Positions 19,579 through 28,393 of a DNA stretch of 64,000 nucleotides are shown in pieces. Source of the DNA: CAZNPL01 sp964574815 (GTDB lineage Bacteria; Planctomycetota; Phycisphaerae; UBA1845); assembly GCA_964574815.1 (NCBI GenBank), contig CAZNPL010000038.1, forward strand, positions 1 to 64,000. Reading direction: 5' to 3'. A program made the position numbers and the translations under genes. Each line of letters begins with the position of its first letter. The stretch's first letter is position 1. A model generated the notes under the pieces. That model was not told the DNA's origin. It saw nothing but the letters and a program-made list of their open reading frames with translations, and did not search any database.

Positions 19579-19601
19579 TACTGGCGGCTTGTCCGCCAAT
19601 G
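19579..19601. repeat. Short palindromic repeat unit (TGGCGG-loop-CCGCCA)
   Basis: TGGCGG (19582-19587), a five-base loop, then CCGCCA (19593-19598), the same hairpin type as at 49715-49737. It lies upstream of the BNR-protein start, so longer reading frames through it are unlikely to be coding. Confidence 0.6.
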
Positions 19602-19768
19602 TTTCGCGGCCTTATTGGGACAGGTTTTACCGGCGGAATCCGGTCATCAATTGTCTCGAGAACGCGGTCTCGGCGCAGGATTGTCTTGACCCCGCGAGAC
19701 CTTCCTTCTTACGCGCGAAGCGTGATTCGGGAGGGAGCCTGTCGCAGGAAGAGCTGAGTTACACGGTC

Positions 19769-21814
19769 ATGAATTCATACCGATCCATGCGAGCACTCAC
19801 TTGGATGGCAACGCTGCTTCCGACGGCCGCCGCCGATCCGATGTCGGCGTATGCGTCAGACGCGGCCTCACCCAGCGGCGATGACGCGCTCGTTGATCCG
19901 TACCGGCCGGAGGCCCCGGACGACCCACCCATGCGCGTGCGACCGGCGCTGCGCCCCGAGCGCCTTGCCGTGCAACGCTCCGTCTGGATGCGAGGCCCGT
20001 ATCAGAGTATCCAGGTCAACGTCGACGCCGACGGCAACAACATCCCCGGCGACGCGGCCAACGAACCCTCGATCGCGATCGACCCGACCGACCCCGATCG
20101 CATGGTCATCGGCTGGCGGCAGTTTGACACAATCCTCTCCAACTTCAGACAGGCGGGCTGGGCCTACAGCCACAACGGCGGCGAAGAGTGGACGTTCGTC
20201 GGCGTGCTCGAGCCCGGCATCTTCCGCTCGGACCCCGTTCTTGAAGCCGATTCAACCGGCCGCTTCTACTACTTGAGCCTCAGCGTCCCGGCGAACAATG
20301 TGTTTCGCTGCGACGTTTTCAGATCAGACGACGGTGGTGTCACCTGGCCGGTGAAGACGTCGGCCTTCGGCGGAGACAAACCGTGGATGGTGATCGACCG
20401 GACGGGAGGCATCGGCGAGGGCAACGTCTATGTCAAATGGCAGTCGTTCTTCAACTGCTGCGGGTTGAACACCTTTACGCGCTCCACCGACGCTGGCCTC
20501 TCCTTCGAGTTTCCTCGGGAGGTTCCGCTCGGCCCGACCTTTGGAACGCTGGACGTCGGCCCGGATGGCGAAGTCTACGCCGCAGGCATCGAGGCCGTCA
20601 CATCTCAAAACCCGAACAGTATCGTGATCGCCCGATCGTTCTCCGCTCAGATCCCCAGCGGTTCGCCGACCTTCGAATTGCAGAGAAGAGTTGATCTCGG
20701 CGGTGTACAGCCCTTCGGCGGAAGGCCCAACCCGGACGGCCTGCTCGGCCAGATTCAGGTCGCCACGGACCACTCCGGCGGCTCAACCCACGGCAACGTC
20801 TACATGCTGGCCTCGGTCAATCCCCCCGGCCCTGACCCTTTGGACGTGAAGCTGATCCGCAGCACCAACCAAGCGTTCTCGTGGAACGCGCCGGTCCGCG
20901 TCAACGATGACAATTTGAACAGCAACTGGCAATGGTTCGGAACGGTCTCGGTGGCGCCGACCGGTCGGATCGACGCGATCTGGAACGACACGAGAAACTC
21001 GGGGCAGGCCAACGTGTCGGAACTCTTCTATGCGTTCTCGACCGACGCCGGTGAAACGTGGTCACCCAACGTTCCTGTAAGCCCTTCATTCGACAGCCAC
21101 GTCGGCTGGCCCGATCAACAGAAGCTCGGCGACTACTACGACATGATCTCGGACGCCGCGGGTGCCAACATTGCGTACGCGGCCACGTTCAACGGCGAGC
21201 AGGACGTCTACTTCCTTCGCGTCGGCGATTGCGACGAGAACGGCATCCACGACGGTATCGATCTCGAAAGCGGCGGCGAGGACTGCAACGAGAACTTCAT
21301 CCTGGACTCGTGCGACATCGCATCGGGTACCAGCCAGGACGCCGACGGTGACAGCCGGCCCGATGAATGCCGCACAGGCTGCGAAGCGGCGACCGAGGCC
21401 TTTCTTGGCGAGAATCTTGGCACAACGGTCGGCACCGTGCCGGACGGAGTCGAACCCTCGTGCAATCCGCAGGCAGCCGTCGCGACGTGGTTCCGATACA
21501 CCGCTGTGTGCCCGGCCACGCACGAATTGACCACACTGCCAACCGGCACATCGGCGCAGGATACGGTCGTCGCCGTCTTTGATGCCTGCGACGGAGACGA
21601 GATCGCCTGCGACGACGACGGCGGTCCCGAGTTGCTCTCGCGGGTGACTTTCGACGCCACGCTGGGCGTTACCTATTTCGTTCGCGTTGCAACGCTGGGC
21701 TTCCAGACCGGCGAAGTGGTGTTGAACATCGATACGCTCGGCCGCTGTATTCGCGTCCGGCAATACGAGCCAGCCAAGGGAAGCCTGTCTCGGGAAGATC
21801 GCACCGGCAGATAG
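19769..21814 (+). CDS. Exported BNR/Asp-box repeat protein with planctomycete Asp-Cys repeats
   Basis: After a probable signal peptide (hydrophobic RALTWMATLLPTAAA) comes a sialidase-like beta-propeller with several Asp boxes: SHNGGEEWTF, SDDGGVTWPV, STDAGLSFEF and STDAGETWSP. The aspartate boxes are structural, and I see no catalytic sialidase triad, so enzymatic activity is not claimed. After it come DCDENGIHDG and DCNENFILDSCDIASG repeats and a C-terminal pre-peptidase-like beta domain (DTVVAVFDACDGDEIACDDDGG). I chose the ATG at 19769 because upstream sequence is a repeat element; 19787 is another option. Confidence 0.72.
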   Translation: MNSYRSMRALTWMATLLPTAAADPMSAYASDAASPSGDDALVDPYRPEAPDDPPMRVRPALRPERLAVQRSVWMRGPYQSIQVNVDADGNNIPGDAANEPSIAIDPTDPDRMVIGWRQFDTILSNFRQAGWAYSHNGGEEWTFVGVLEPGIFRSDPVLEADSTGRFYYLSLSVPANNVFRCDVFRSDDGGVTWPVKTSAFGGDKPWMVIDRTGGIGEGNVYVKWQSFFNCCGLNTFTRSTDAGLSFEFPREVPLGPTFGTLDVGPDGEVYAAGIEAVTSQNPNSIVIARSFSAQIPSGSPTFELQRRVDLGGVQPFGGRPNPDGLLGQIQVATDHSGGSTHGNVYMLASVNPPGPDPLDVKLIRSTNQAFSWNAPVRVNDDNLNSNWQWFGTVSVAPTGRIDAIWNDTRNSGQANVSELFYAFSTDAGETWSPNVPVSPSFDSHVGWPDQQKLGDYYDMISDAAGANIAYAATFNGEQDVYFLRVGDCDENGIHDGIDLESGGEDCNENFILDSCDIASGTSQDADGDSRPDECRTGCEAATEAFLGENLGTTVGTVPDGVEPSCNPQAAVATWFRYTAVCPATHELTTLPTGTSAQDTVVAVFDACDGDEIACDDDGGPELLSRVTFDATLGVTYFVRVATLGFQTGEVVLNIDTLGRCIRVRQYEPAKGSLSREDRTGR

Positions 21815-21841
21815 CCCATCGCCGACACTTACCGCGGCGCT

Positions 21842-22756
21842 CTATCGACGTCGATCGGACAGCCGAAACGTAATCAAGAGAAGCTGCAGGAACCCGGCTA
21901 ACGCAAATCGGACAGCAGCGACGCGCGGCTCTTCGCCGAACATAGCCAGCACACCCCAGCCGGCAATGAACAGCGCCAGCATCTGCAGCAGCGTGGTAAG
22001 CAGGCGTGTAAGCGAGAAGTCTTCCTGAAACGAGTCGCGCTGCTGCCGCTCGAGCAGATTGCGAATATCGGTCAGCAGCACTTCGGCCCGTGCGCGGGGT
22101 TCCGGCTCCGCCGTTTCCTCGTGACGATCGATCCGAGCAGGTGGCGGCTCGGGAGCCGGGATGGCAGGGGAGTCGTCCGGCGTCGCACCCGGTTTTGTGT
22201 CCTTCCCCTCGATGATCGAAACGGCGTCCAGCAACGTCGTGGCAGTTGCAGTCGGCTCCACGCGGCCTTCGTGGAACGCTTCGCCGTTGGCCGTGATCAA
22301 GATCGTGCGGCAACCCGCCGCCTGACCCGCCTCGATGTCCCGGGCGCTGTCGCCGACCATCCACGACTTTTCAAGGTCGAGATCCAGGTCCTTGGCCGCT
22401 TTTACAAGCATTCCCGGAGCGGGCTTGCGCAGATCGCTCTCTCTTCGGTAAGCTTCGACCGTCGCCTCGGGGCCGTCCAGAAAGGGACAGTAATAAATGC
22501 CGTCCAGGTAGGCGCCCCCGGCGGCCAGAAGCTGCTGCAGGCGATCGTGAATCTCGTCGAGCCGTGCTTCGTCGAAGTAGCCGCGGGCAACACCCGACTG
22601 ATTGCTGGCCACTACCACGCGATAGCCCGCGTTCCTCAGCCTTCGTACAGCCTCGATCGCCCCGGTGACCAGGGTCACCTTGTCCGGATGGTCGATGAAC
22701 CCCGCATCGACCACGAGCGTGTCGTCACGATCCAGAAACACAGCCGGCTTTGTCAT
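21842..22756 (-). CDS. GmhB-like HAD phosphatase with a membrane-anchored C-terminus
   Basis: Residues 1-180 resemble D-glycero-D-manno-heptose-1,7-bisphosphate and histidinol phosphatases: FLDRDDTLVVDAGF (motif I), VASNQSGVARGYF (II), KPAPGML and WMVGDSARDIEAG. Of the usual zinc-loop ligands only the first Cys (YYCPF) remains; ESDLRKP replaces the usual CxCRKP, so zinc is probably lost. Residues about 255-300 hold two hydrophobic segments ending in RLSDRRR, an unusual extension. The ATG at 22756 (MTKPAVFLD) fits the family. Heptose or other sugar-phosphate use is a guess. Confidence 0.75.
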   Translation of the reverse strand: MTKPAVFLDRDDTLVVDAGFIDHPDKVTLVTGAIEAVRRLRNAGYRVVVASNQSGVARGYFDEARLDEIHDRLQQLLAAGGAYLDGIYYCPFLDGPEATVEAYRRESDLRKPAPGMLVKAAKDLDLDLEKSWMVGDSARDIEAGQAAGCRTILITANGEAFHEGRVEPTATATTLLDAVSIIEGKDTKPGATPDDSPAIPAPEPPPARIDRHEETAEPEPRARAEVLLTDIRNLLERQQRDSFQEDFSLTRLLTTLLQMLALFIAGWGVLAMFGEEPRVAAVRFALAGFLQLLLITFRLSDRRR

Positions 22757-23000
22757 CGGCCGCAGATCCGCCGGTTTACCGGGCTCCAGCATCGGCATCG
22801 CATGCCGCTGGCCGAACCCTTCACCCAACAACCCCTTTCCGCGCCAAAGAGATTACCCCGAATCGTGCTGTAGACAAGCCTTTTCTCGACAACGCGGGTC
22901 AGAAGAGCGTGATCGTTCAGCCGGCGGGCATGCGGTGTCGGGTGCCACGGGGAGCCTGCCCGCTCGTGTTTTCCCTGGGATAGCCAGCCACGCAGAACGG

Positions 23001-23756
23001 TCATCGACCACCACGAACCTCCCGTGCCACCCGCAGATTCTCGCGCATATGCTCGAGATCCAGCCCCCCGATCACCATGCTGTTCACTTGCCCGTGGGAC
23101 AGAACAAACCGGATCGCGTCCTCCGCCGGCAAATGCCCGGCGGCCAGCCCTTTCTTGACGACGACGTTGACACCACCGGCAGCGGCGTCGGAGATAAACG
23201 GCTCCAGCGCACGATTCTCCATATGGTACTCGACCATCACGGCGTCGGCCCATGACAGGCACGCGCGGAACGCCGCATTGGTATACCCGGAGAAACCGAT
23301 CCGGCGCACCAGCCCCTCATCTCGCAGCGCCTGCAACGTCGGAACAGCGTCCGTCTCCTCAATGATCCGCAAATCATCGCGCGAGCAATGAATGAAAACC
23401 AGATCGAGCACATCGGTTGCCAGCCGCCGAAGGCTCCGCTCCACGCTGCTTCGAACGCCCCGCGACGAGAAATCATGCCGCGATCGCCCGGCCTCAAATT
23501 CCTCACCCACCTTGGTCGATACAAAACACTCGTGATAACGATGCGCGATCGCCCGACCGACCCGCTCCTCGCTCAAGCCATACGCCGGGGCCGTATCGAT
23601 GTAGTTGATCCCCAGGTCCAGAACTCCGTTGAGCAACCGGCCCGCGCTTTGCTCATCGGGCAGATCATAACCGGACGGATACTTGATCCCCTGATTGCGC
23701 CCGATCTTGAACGCACCGAAACCGATCGGCGTCAGATTCAATCCACCCGGGTCCAT
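23001..23756 (-). CDS. Aldo/keto reductase family protein
   Basis: A TIM-barrel NADPH-dependent oxidoreductase of about 251 residues, shorter than most members. The catalytic tetrad is visible: Asp54, Tyr59 (NYIDTAPAYG), Lys82 (VSTKVG) and His113 (FIHCSRDD). The start ATG overlaps the end of the FAD oxidoreductase gene by 19 bases, so the two are co-translated. The substrate is unknown. Confidence 0.85.
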   Translation of the reverse strand: MDPGGLNLTPIGFGAFKIGRNQGIKYPSGYDLPDEQSAGRLLNGVLDLGINYIDTAPAYGLSEERVGRAIAHRYHECFVSTKVGEEFEAGRSRHDFSSRGVRSSVERSLRRLATDVLDLVFIHCSRDDLRIIEETDAVPTLQALRDEGLVRRIGFSGYTNAAFRACLSWADAVMVEYHMENRALEPFISDAAAGGVNVVVKKGLAAGHLPAEDAIRFVLSHGQVNSMVIGGLDLEHMRENLRVAREVRGGR

Positions 23757-24949
23757 CGGTCGTTCAATTCCCACGGCGGCCGCGCAACACCAGGTCGTGG
23801 CCAATCGCCTGGAATCGGTGGAACATCCTCCGGCTCCGACGGCGAATCGAGCTTGGCCTGAACCAGCCGCGCAAGCTCCGGCGCCAAAGCGAGTTTCGTC
23901 GGCCAGGCTGTGATCACGTTACCTTCACAAAGTACCCGCGGATCGTCGGGCCGCGCTCCGGTCGCCGTTCGCCCCTCGGCCCGCTCGACGTGGTAAGTCG
24001 CCCATTCCGCGCCCGCAAGACAAACGTCCGGAAGCACCGCGGCCAACTCCGACCGCGCACGGGTGAGTAACTCCGATTCCGTCATCGCTACGCCGTCCTC
24101 GGCAACCTGCCCGCCGATCTGCCAGACGCGGCGCCCTTGCGAATCATCGGCCGACGTAATCGTGACCCGCGTTCTCGCGCCGTCGACGCAATGCCCCCAC
24201 AGCTCCGGCAGATCCCCGCGTACCATGACCATGTGCAACGGACGCCGCTGCATCGCCTCGGTCTTGAGGCCGACCCGCTTGCGAAGCGCCGCGTTTCCAT
24301 CGCCGGCAGTCAGAACAACACGTCGAGGCCGCAGCGCAAGCCGATCAGGGCCGTTTGCGTGGACAAAGCTGACCTGCTCAACGACCCCCGGCGACGACGT
24401 GATCAACTCGACGCCCTTAGGCGCCTCATGGTAAATCAACCGATCGCCCTGGCGATCGGCCAGGTCGCGGAGGAATGTCACCGGATCGATCACCTGTTCG
24501 CTGACCCGAAACACGTCGCCCGGACACGAAGCGAAGACGGCCGGCCGGTCGGGCGGTTCGAGCCGTGCCACTTCGGAACGAAGTCCGGCGCGCGCCCCGA
24601 CCATGCCCGCTTTCGATCTCAGCGAGTCCGTACGCCACAAAGTACAGTAGTCGCTGTACACGCGTGTTTCGGCAAGCCGCGGCTCCCGCTCGCCCGCCAG
24701 GCACGCCCGCCACACGCCCGGCATCTCGCGGATCGCTTTCGCCGACCCCGTCAAAAGACCCGAAAGCGTGTACTTGAGCCCCCCGTGGATGATCCCCTGG
24801 GACGCCACGGTCTGCCCGGCGCCGAGCCCGTTGCACTCGGCCAGCACCACACGGAAGCCTCCACGCCGCAGTTCATCAAGCAGCCACAGGCCGGCCGCTC
24901 CGCCACCGAAGATCAAGACGTCCAGATCAATGCGTTCCGCGGTGCTCAT
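23738..24949 (-). CDS. FAD-dependent oxidoreductase (DAO/GlpD-like)
   Basis: The N-terminal dinucleotide-binding motif is IFGGGAAGLWLLDELRRGGF (residues 13-32) with an acidic residue (AECN) after beta-2. GQTVASQGIIHGGLKYTL is the flavin-contact region typical of the D-amino-acid oxidase/glycerol-3-phosphate dehydrogenase group. Its 403-residue length is normal. The ATG overlaps the lpxK stop by four bases. No membrane segment is visible. The substrate is not readable; its coupling to lpxK and a reductase suggests a small-molecule pathway rather than respiration. Confidence 0.78.
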   Translation of the reverse strand: MSTAERIDLDVLIFGGGAAGLWLLDELRRGGFRVVLAECNGLGAGQTVASQGIIHGGLKYTLSGLLTGSAKAIREMPGVWRACLAGEREPRLAETRVYSDYCTLWRTDSLRSKAGMVGARAGLRSEVARLEPPDRPAVFASCPGDVFRVSEQVIDPVTFLRDLADRQGDRLIYHEAPKGVELITSSPGVVEQVSFVHANGPDRLALRPRRVVLTAGDGNAALRKRVGLKTEAMQRRPLHMVMVRGDLPELWGHCVDGARTRVTITSADDSQGRRVWQIGGQVAEDGVAMTESELLTRARSELAAVLPDVCLAGAEWATYHVERAEGRTATGARPDDPRVLCEGNVITAWPTKLALAPELARLVQAKLDSPSEPEDVPPIPGDWPRPGVARPPWELNDRWTRVD

Positions 24950-26037
24950 GAATCAGTGCCGGATGCGAGCGCCTCGACCGCCGGATCGGCCGGTTTCCCT
25001 GCAAGGACGGAATCCAGAAGGTCGTTCATCCGCGTCTCGTCATCCTCCCAATAGGACACATCGATCATGACGACTCGTAAGGTACCCAGCTCTGCGAGAT
25101 CCAGGCGGCGAAGTTTGACGGCATCCTTATGCGTGGTCAAAACGACGTCGCACCTCGCCCGCTTTGCGGCGGCCGCAATCTTCGAGACATCGGACTGGAA
25201 ATACCGATGATGATCCGGCCACCAGAGCGTCTGGGCCGCCTCGATGCCCAGTTTCTTGACCGAGTCCGCGAAACTCTCGGGGTTACCGATACCTGCAAGC
25301 AGCAGCGCCCGTCCGCCCGGATACTCCGCCGGCGCGCCGTCAACGTCCGTCAGCGACATCGGGCGGTGCGCACATCGCAAAATCGGCGTATCCGGCGCCA
25401 GTTTGCTCAATCGGGCCGTCAATCCCGCAAGCTCATCCGAAGCGATTCGGTCCGCGCGGGACACAATCAACACGTCAGCGCGACGAAGCGCCGACAACGG
25501 CTCACGAAGCAAACCGCGCGGCAGAAGCCGCCCGAAACCGAACGGGTTCGTCGCATCGATCACCACAACGTCTAAATCGCGCGCCAGACGCCGATGTTGA
25601 AACCCGTCGTCCAGAAGAATGACGTCGGCGCCGAGGCGAACGGCGTCATGCGCCGCGGCTACGCGATCCGGATTGGCCAGGCAGGCGATTCCGGGCAGTC
25701 GCTCGGAGACCATGAGCTGTTCATCGCCGAGCTCGCCCGCCGGGGCCTTGTAACCCCGTGCCACCACCCCCGGCGTTCGGCGGCGCTGGTGGCATCGCTC
25801 AGCCAGATCGATCACCAGGGGCGTTTTTCCGGTCCCGCCCGTCGTGATGTTGCCAACGCTCACGACCGGCACCGGCAGCCGAGCGATCTGCCGATCGCCA
25901 CGATCGAAGCGGCGATTACGCCGCCGAACCGCCGCACCATACACAAGCGACAACCCGGCCAGGCCCGCACGCAACGGCCCCGCCCATTGCCCCGCTTCCC
26001 CCGAGATGATTCGTAAGTACGCCGATACCGCGTCCAT
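24946..26037 (-). CDS. lpxK: Tetraacyldisaccharide 4'-kinase
   Basis: The lipid A kinase that phosphorylates the 4' position of the disaccharide intermediate at the inner membrane. The P-loop is VGNITTGGTGKTPLV (residues 57-71), followed by RGYKAP and DDGFQHRRLARDLDVVVID, both diagnostic. Its presence implies lipopolysaccharide or a lipid A-like outer membrane. It starts four bases after the Memo-family gene and overlaps the FAD oxidoreductase, so it sits in the middle of a tight operon. Confidence 0.95.
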   Translation of the reverse strand: MDAVSAYLRIISGEAGQWAGPLRAGLAGLSLVYGAAVRRRNRRFDRGDRQIARLPVPVVSVGNITTGGTGKTPLVIDLAERCHQRRRTPGVVARGYKAPAGELGDEQLMVSERLPGIACLANPDRVAAAHDAVRLGADVILLDDGFQHRRLARDLDVVVIDATNPFGFGRLLPRGLLREPLSALRRADVLIVSRADRIASDELAGLTARLSKLAPDTPILRCAHRPMSLTDVDGAPAEYPGGRALLLAGIGNPESFADSVKKLGIEAAQTLWWPDHHRYFQSDVSKIAAAAKRARCDVVLTTHKDAVKLRRLDLAELGTLRVVMIDVSYWEDDETRMNDLLDSVLAGKPADPAVEALASGTDS

Positions 26038-26041
26038 GCGC

Positions 26042-27262
26042 CTATCGTGTGTAGGTCAACGCCGTGCATGTTACGCACGTCTGCGCCTCGCGGGTATATG
26101 CCTGATGATAGCCCTTGAGCTCCGGTCTCGCGTCCTGCAGCACCGACGCCAGCACGTACATGCACCCCGCACTGCACACACGCGTCGCATTGCCGTCCGC
26201 GGACAGAGCGCGGAGGAACTCGTCGGGGCGGGAGAATTCGAGATACGCCAGCGCCCGCCGGTCCCGTTCTTCGAGAAACGTCAAGAACGGTTGATCCAGA
26301 GCAAACGTGTCGCCGAACTGCCGGCCAACGTGACTGAGGTCCGCACCGGCCACAAGCAACGTGTCGCCCCCAAACTCCCGTATCACATCACGCAGCGCCG
26401 CGGCAAAGTCCCGCAGGTCGATGCCGTTACCGTCAATCGGTTTTGTCCCCGTGGGGCCGCATGGATCCGGGCACAATACCGGCACGAAGCGAAACGACTC
26501 CGCCCCGAACACGTGCTGCAAGCAGAGAAGCTGAAGCTCAATCGAATGCTCGCGCCGATGGTCGAGCTCATGCGCGCACAGGTCCGCTCCGCAGCGCGCC
26601 TCCAGGGCGTCGAGAAACGCCGTGTCGACCTCCGTCAATCCGAGCGGCGTCTCGAACGCCTTGCGTGTCGCAACCACGGACGTGGACCAACCAAAATGAT
26701 TGGTCCCCAGAATGATGCAGCGATCCGGACAAGCCCGCGCCTGCAACGCCCGATAAGCGAGTTGATAACAGGGCTCCCCACGCTCGAAATCGAGGTGCGG
26801 AGCAACCACACCGGCGATGAGTCCGTTCTGAGCAACTTCCCCACGGTCCGAACCCAGCAGGCGTACGATATACGATCGCGCCGTGTCCGCATCTCCGATC
26901 TGCTCGGCGAAGATGCTCGGCCTCGACGGCCGCGCACGGTATTCCTCACGCAAAGACCGCATGTGCGCATCGAACGCCGCCCCCCGCAACAGCCGCGTGG
27001 ACTCCAGATTCTTCACCATCCCCGTCAGCGTATCCGCCTCAACCGGCTGCCCGTAACGGGTCTCGAACTCCCGCATGATGCCGCGCAGATCGTGCTTCCC
27101 GTCAAAACGCGACAGAATAAACAGCGCCGGCTCCGTCACCGTCAGAACCGCCTCCGCGATCCCGGTCGGGTCGTGGATCGCAAAATGCCCCTCGTGCTGG
27201 CCGCCCAACGGAACGGCTTCCACAGGCCTTAGTTGTGGTCGCTGTTCAAGTGCCTCACTCAT
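26042..27262 (-). CDS. amrB: AmmeMemoRadiSam system protein B (Memo family) with extra N-terminal domain
   Basis: Residues about 145-406 match the Memo fold: GVVAPHLDFERG, IILGTNHFG, DHRREHSIELQLL and LLVAGADLSHVG supply the His-rich metal site. The first 130 residues form a separate helical region (LFILSRFDGKHDLRGIMREF) resembling a PqqD-like or winged-helix module. Partner radical-SAM and AMMECR1 genes, usual in this system, are not seen beside it. Gene order suggests co-transcription with lpxK and the two oxidoreductases. The physiological role of the family in bacteria is unsettled. Confidence 0.82.
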   Translation of the reverse strand: MSEALEQRPQLRPVEAVPLGGQHEGHFAIHDPTGIAEAVLTVTEPALFILSRFDGKHDLRGIMREFETRYGQPVEADTLTGMVKNLESTRLLRGAAFDAHMRSLREEYRARPSRPSIFAEQIGDADTARSYIVRLLGSDRGEVAQNGLIAGVVAPHLDFERGEPCYQLAYRALQARACPDRCIILGTNHFGWSTSVVATRKAFETPLGLTEVDTAFLDALEARCGADLCAHELDHRREHSIELQLLCLQHVFGAESFRFVPVLCPDPCGPTGTKPIDGNGIDLRDFAAALRDVIREFGGDTLLVAGADLSHVGRQFGDTFALDQPFLTFLEERDRRALAYLEFSRPDEFLRALSADGNATRVCSAGCMYVLASVLQDARPELKGYHQAYTREAQTCVTCTALTYTR

Positions 27263-27500
27263 CCAGTCACCGCCGACTCCATCAAAGGAGAGAATCTACG
27301 CACGCTACCCTTCTGTCCCACACACCTCATTATAGCGACTCAAACGCAATCGAGCGTCCTGGGGCCTGCCTTGTTCCACTGGCGGCCGGTTCCCATGCCC
27401 ATGTTTGCGTGGACATTCCAGAGGCAATGTTGCTCGACGCACAACGGTCGCCGGTTCTTCACCTGCTCCAAGCCGCACGCATTCAACGATTGCACGCAGC

Positions 27501-27971
27501 TTACTTTCCCTCAAAACGCAACTGCTCAATCGCGGCGACCGCCATCCGATCGCACTCCTCGTTCTCCGGATGCCCTGCATGCCCGGGTACATACTCAAAC
27601 GTCACTGTATGCGTCTCACAAGCTTTGACCAGCGCCTGCCAGAGCTCGGCATTCTTGACCGGCGGCTTGCCGGGGCCGGCCCCCCGCCGCCAGTTGTTCC
27701 GAACCCACGCGGGGAGCCATTCTGTCATGCCCCTGGAAACGTACTGGCTGTCCGTCACAACGCGAACGATGCTCGGTCGCTTCAGCGCCCGAAGCCCCTC
27801 GATCACTGCGGTCAATTCCATCTTGTTATTGGTCGTCCGCCGATCCGCCCCGGACGCCCGCCGCTCACGCCCCGTCGGAACGTGCCGCAGAATGTATGCC
27901 CAGCCGCCCGGGCCGGGATTGCCGCTGCACGCGCCGTCGGTAAACAGAATGACATCCGCCGCTTCACTCAC
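27501..27971 (-). CDS. rnhA: Ribonuclease HI
   Basis: It degrades the RNA strand of RNA-DNA hybrids. All active-site residues are seen: Asp12 (FTDGACSGNPGPGG), Glu52 (NNKMELTA), Asp74 (VTDSQYV) and the C-terminal VPGHAGHPENEECD with His and Asp. I chose the GTG at 27971 because it gives the normal length of 156 residues; the frame continues upstream another 80 codons, but that part is Arg-rich with no family match. Confidence 0.95.
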   Translation of the reverse strand: MSEAADVILFTDGACSGNPGPGGWAYILRHVPTGRERRASGADRRTTNNKMELTAVIEGLRALKRPSIVRVVTDSQYVSRGMTEWLPAWVRNNWRRGAGPGKPPVKNAELWQALVKACETHTVTFEYVPGHAGHPENEECDRMAVAAIEQLRFEGK

Positions 27972-28393
27972 AAGCCACCCTGATACCCCCAATCCCGTTC
28001 CATGGTCAACCCACGCTCGGGCGCACGGGCAGCGTAAGGTCCCGGAGCGCCGCCGCCGGCTGCCGGAGCGAATGCCTGAGGCGACACTCGAGGAACGGCA
28101 CGAGCGGATCCGCCTGAGGCGGACGAGCGGCCACAAAGTCAAAGGCTGCCTGAACTCCCTCGGACCCAACTGCGCCTTCAATTGCAAAACAGGCTGGAGT
28201 TGGACCCCCCGCACACGCTATAGTTAAGGTGTCGTGTCGGCACCGCTCGGCCGACCGCGTGATACGAGCCTCTGAAGGATGGTTTCGGGCGGGACGGGTG
28301 TGACGCACTTGGTCGATTCGTCCCGCCCCCAGGCCTTTTCGGAATCGCGTTTCAGAGCGCCTCGAAGCCGAATACGTTGCGGAGGACGAGCGG
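27972..28393. other. Intergenic region between rnhA and the exported STN-like gene
   Basis: It contains the perfect 15-base palindrome TCCGCCTGAGGCGGA at 28109-28123, also found at 35809. No further gene is supported. Confidence 0.45.
28109..28123. repeat. 15-base palindrome TCCGCCTGAGGCGGA (copy 1)
   Basis: Perfectly self-complementary apart from the single central base; an identical copy is at 35809-35823 and near copies are at 40366-40378 and 49659-49671. Confidence 0.7.

Noticed and set aside
27972..28214. N-terminal extension of RNase HI
   Set aside because: Arg/Ser-rich, includes the 15-base palindrome, and would exceed the family length.
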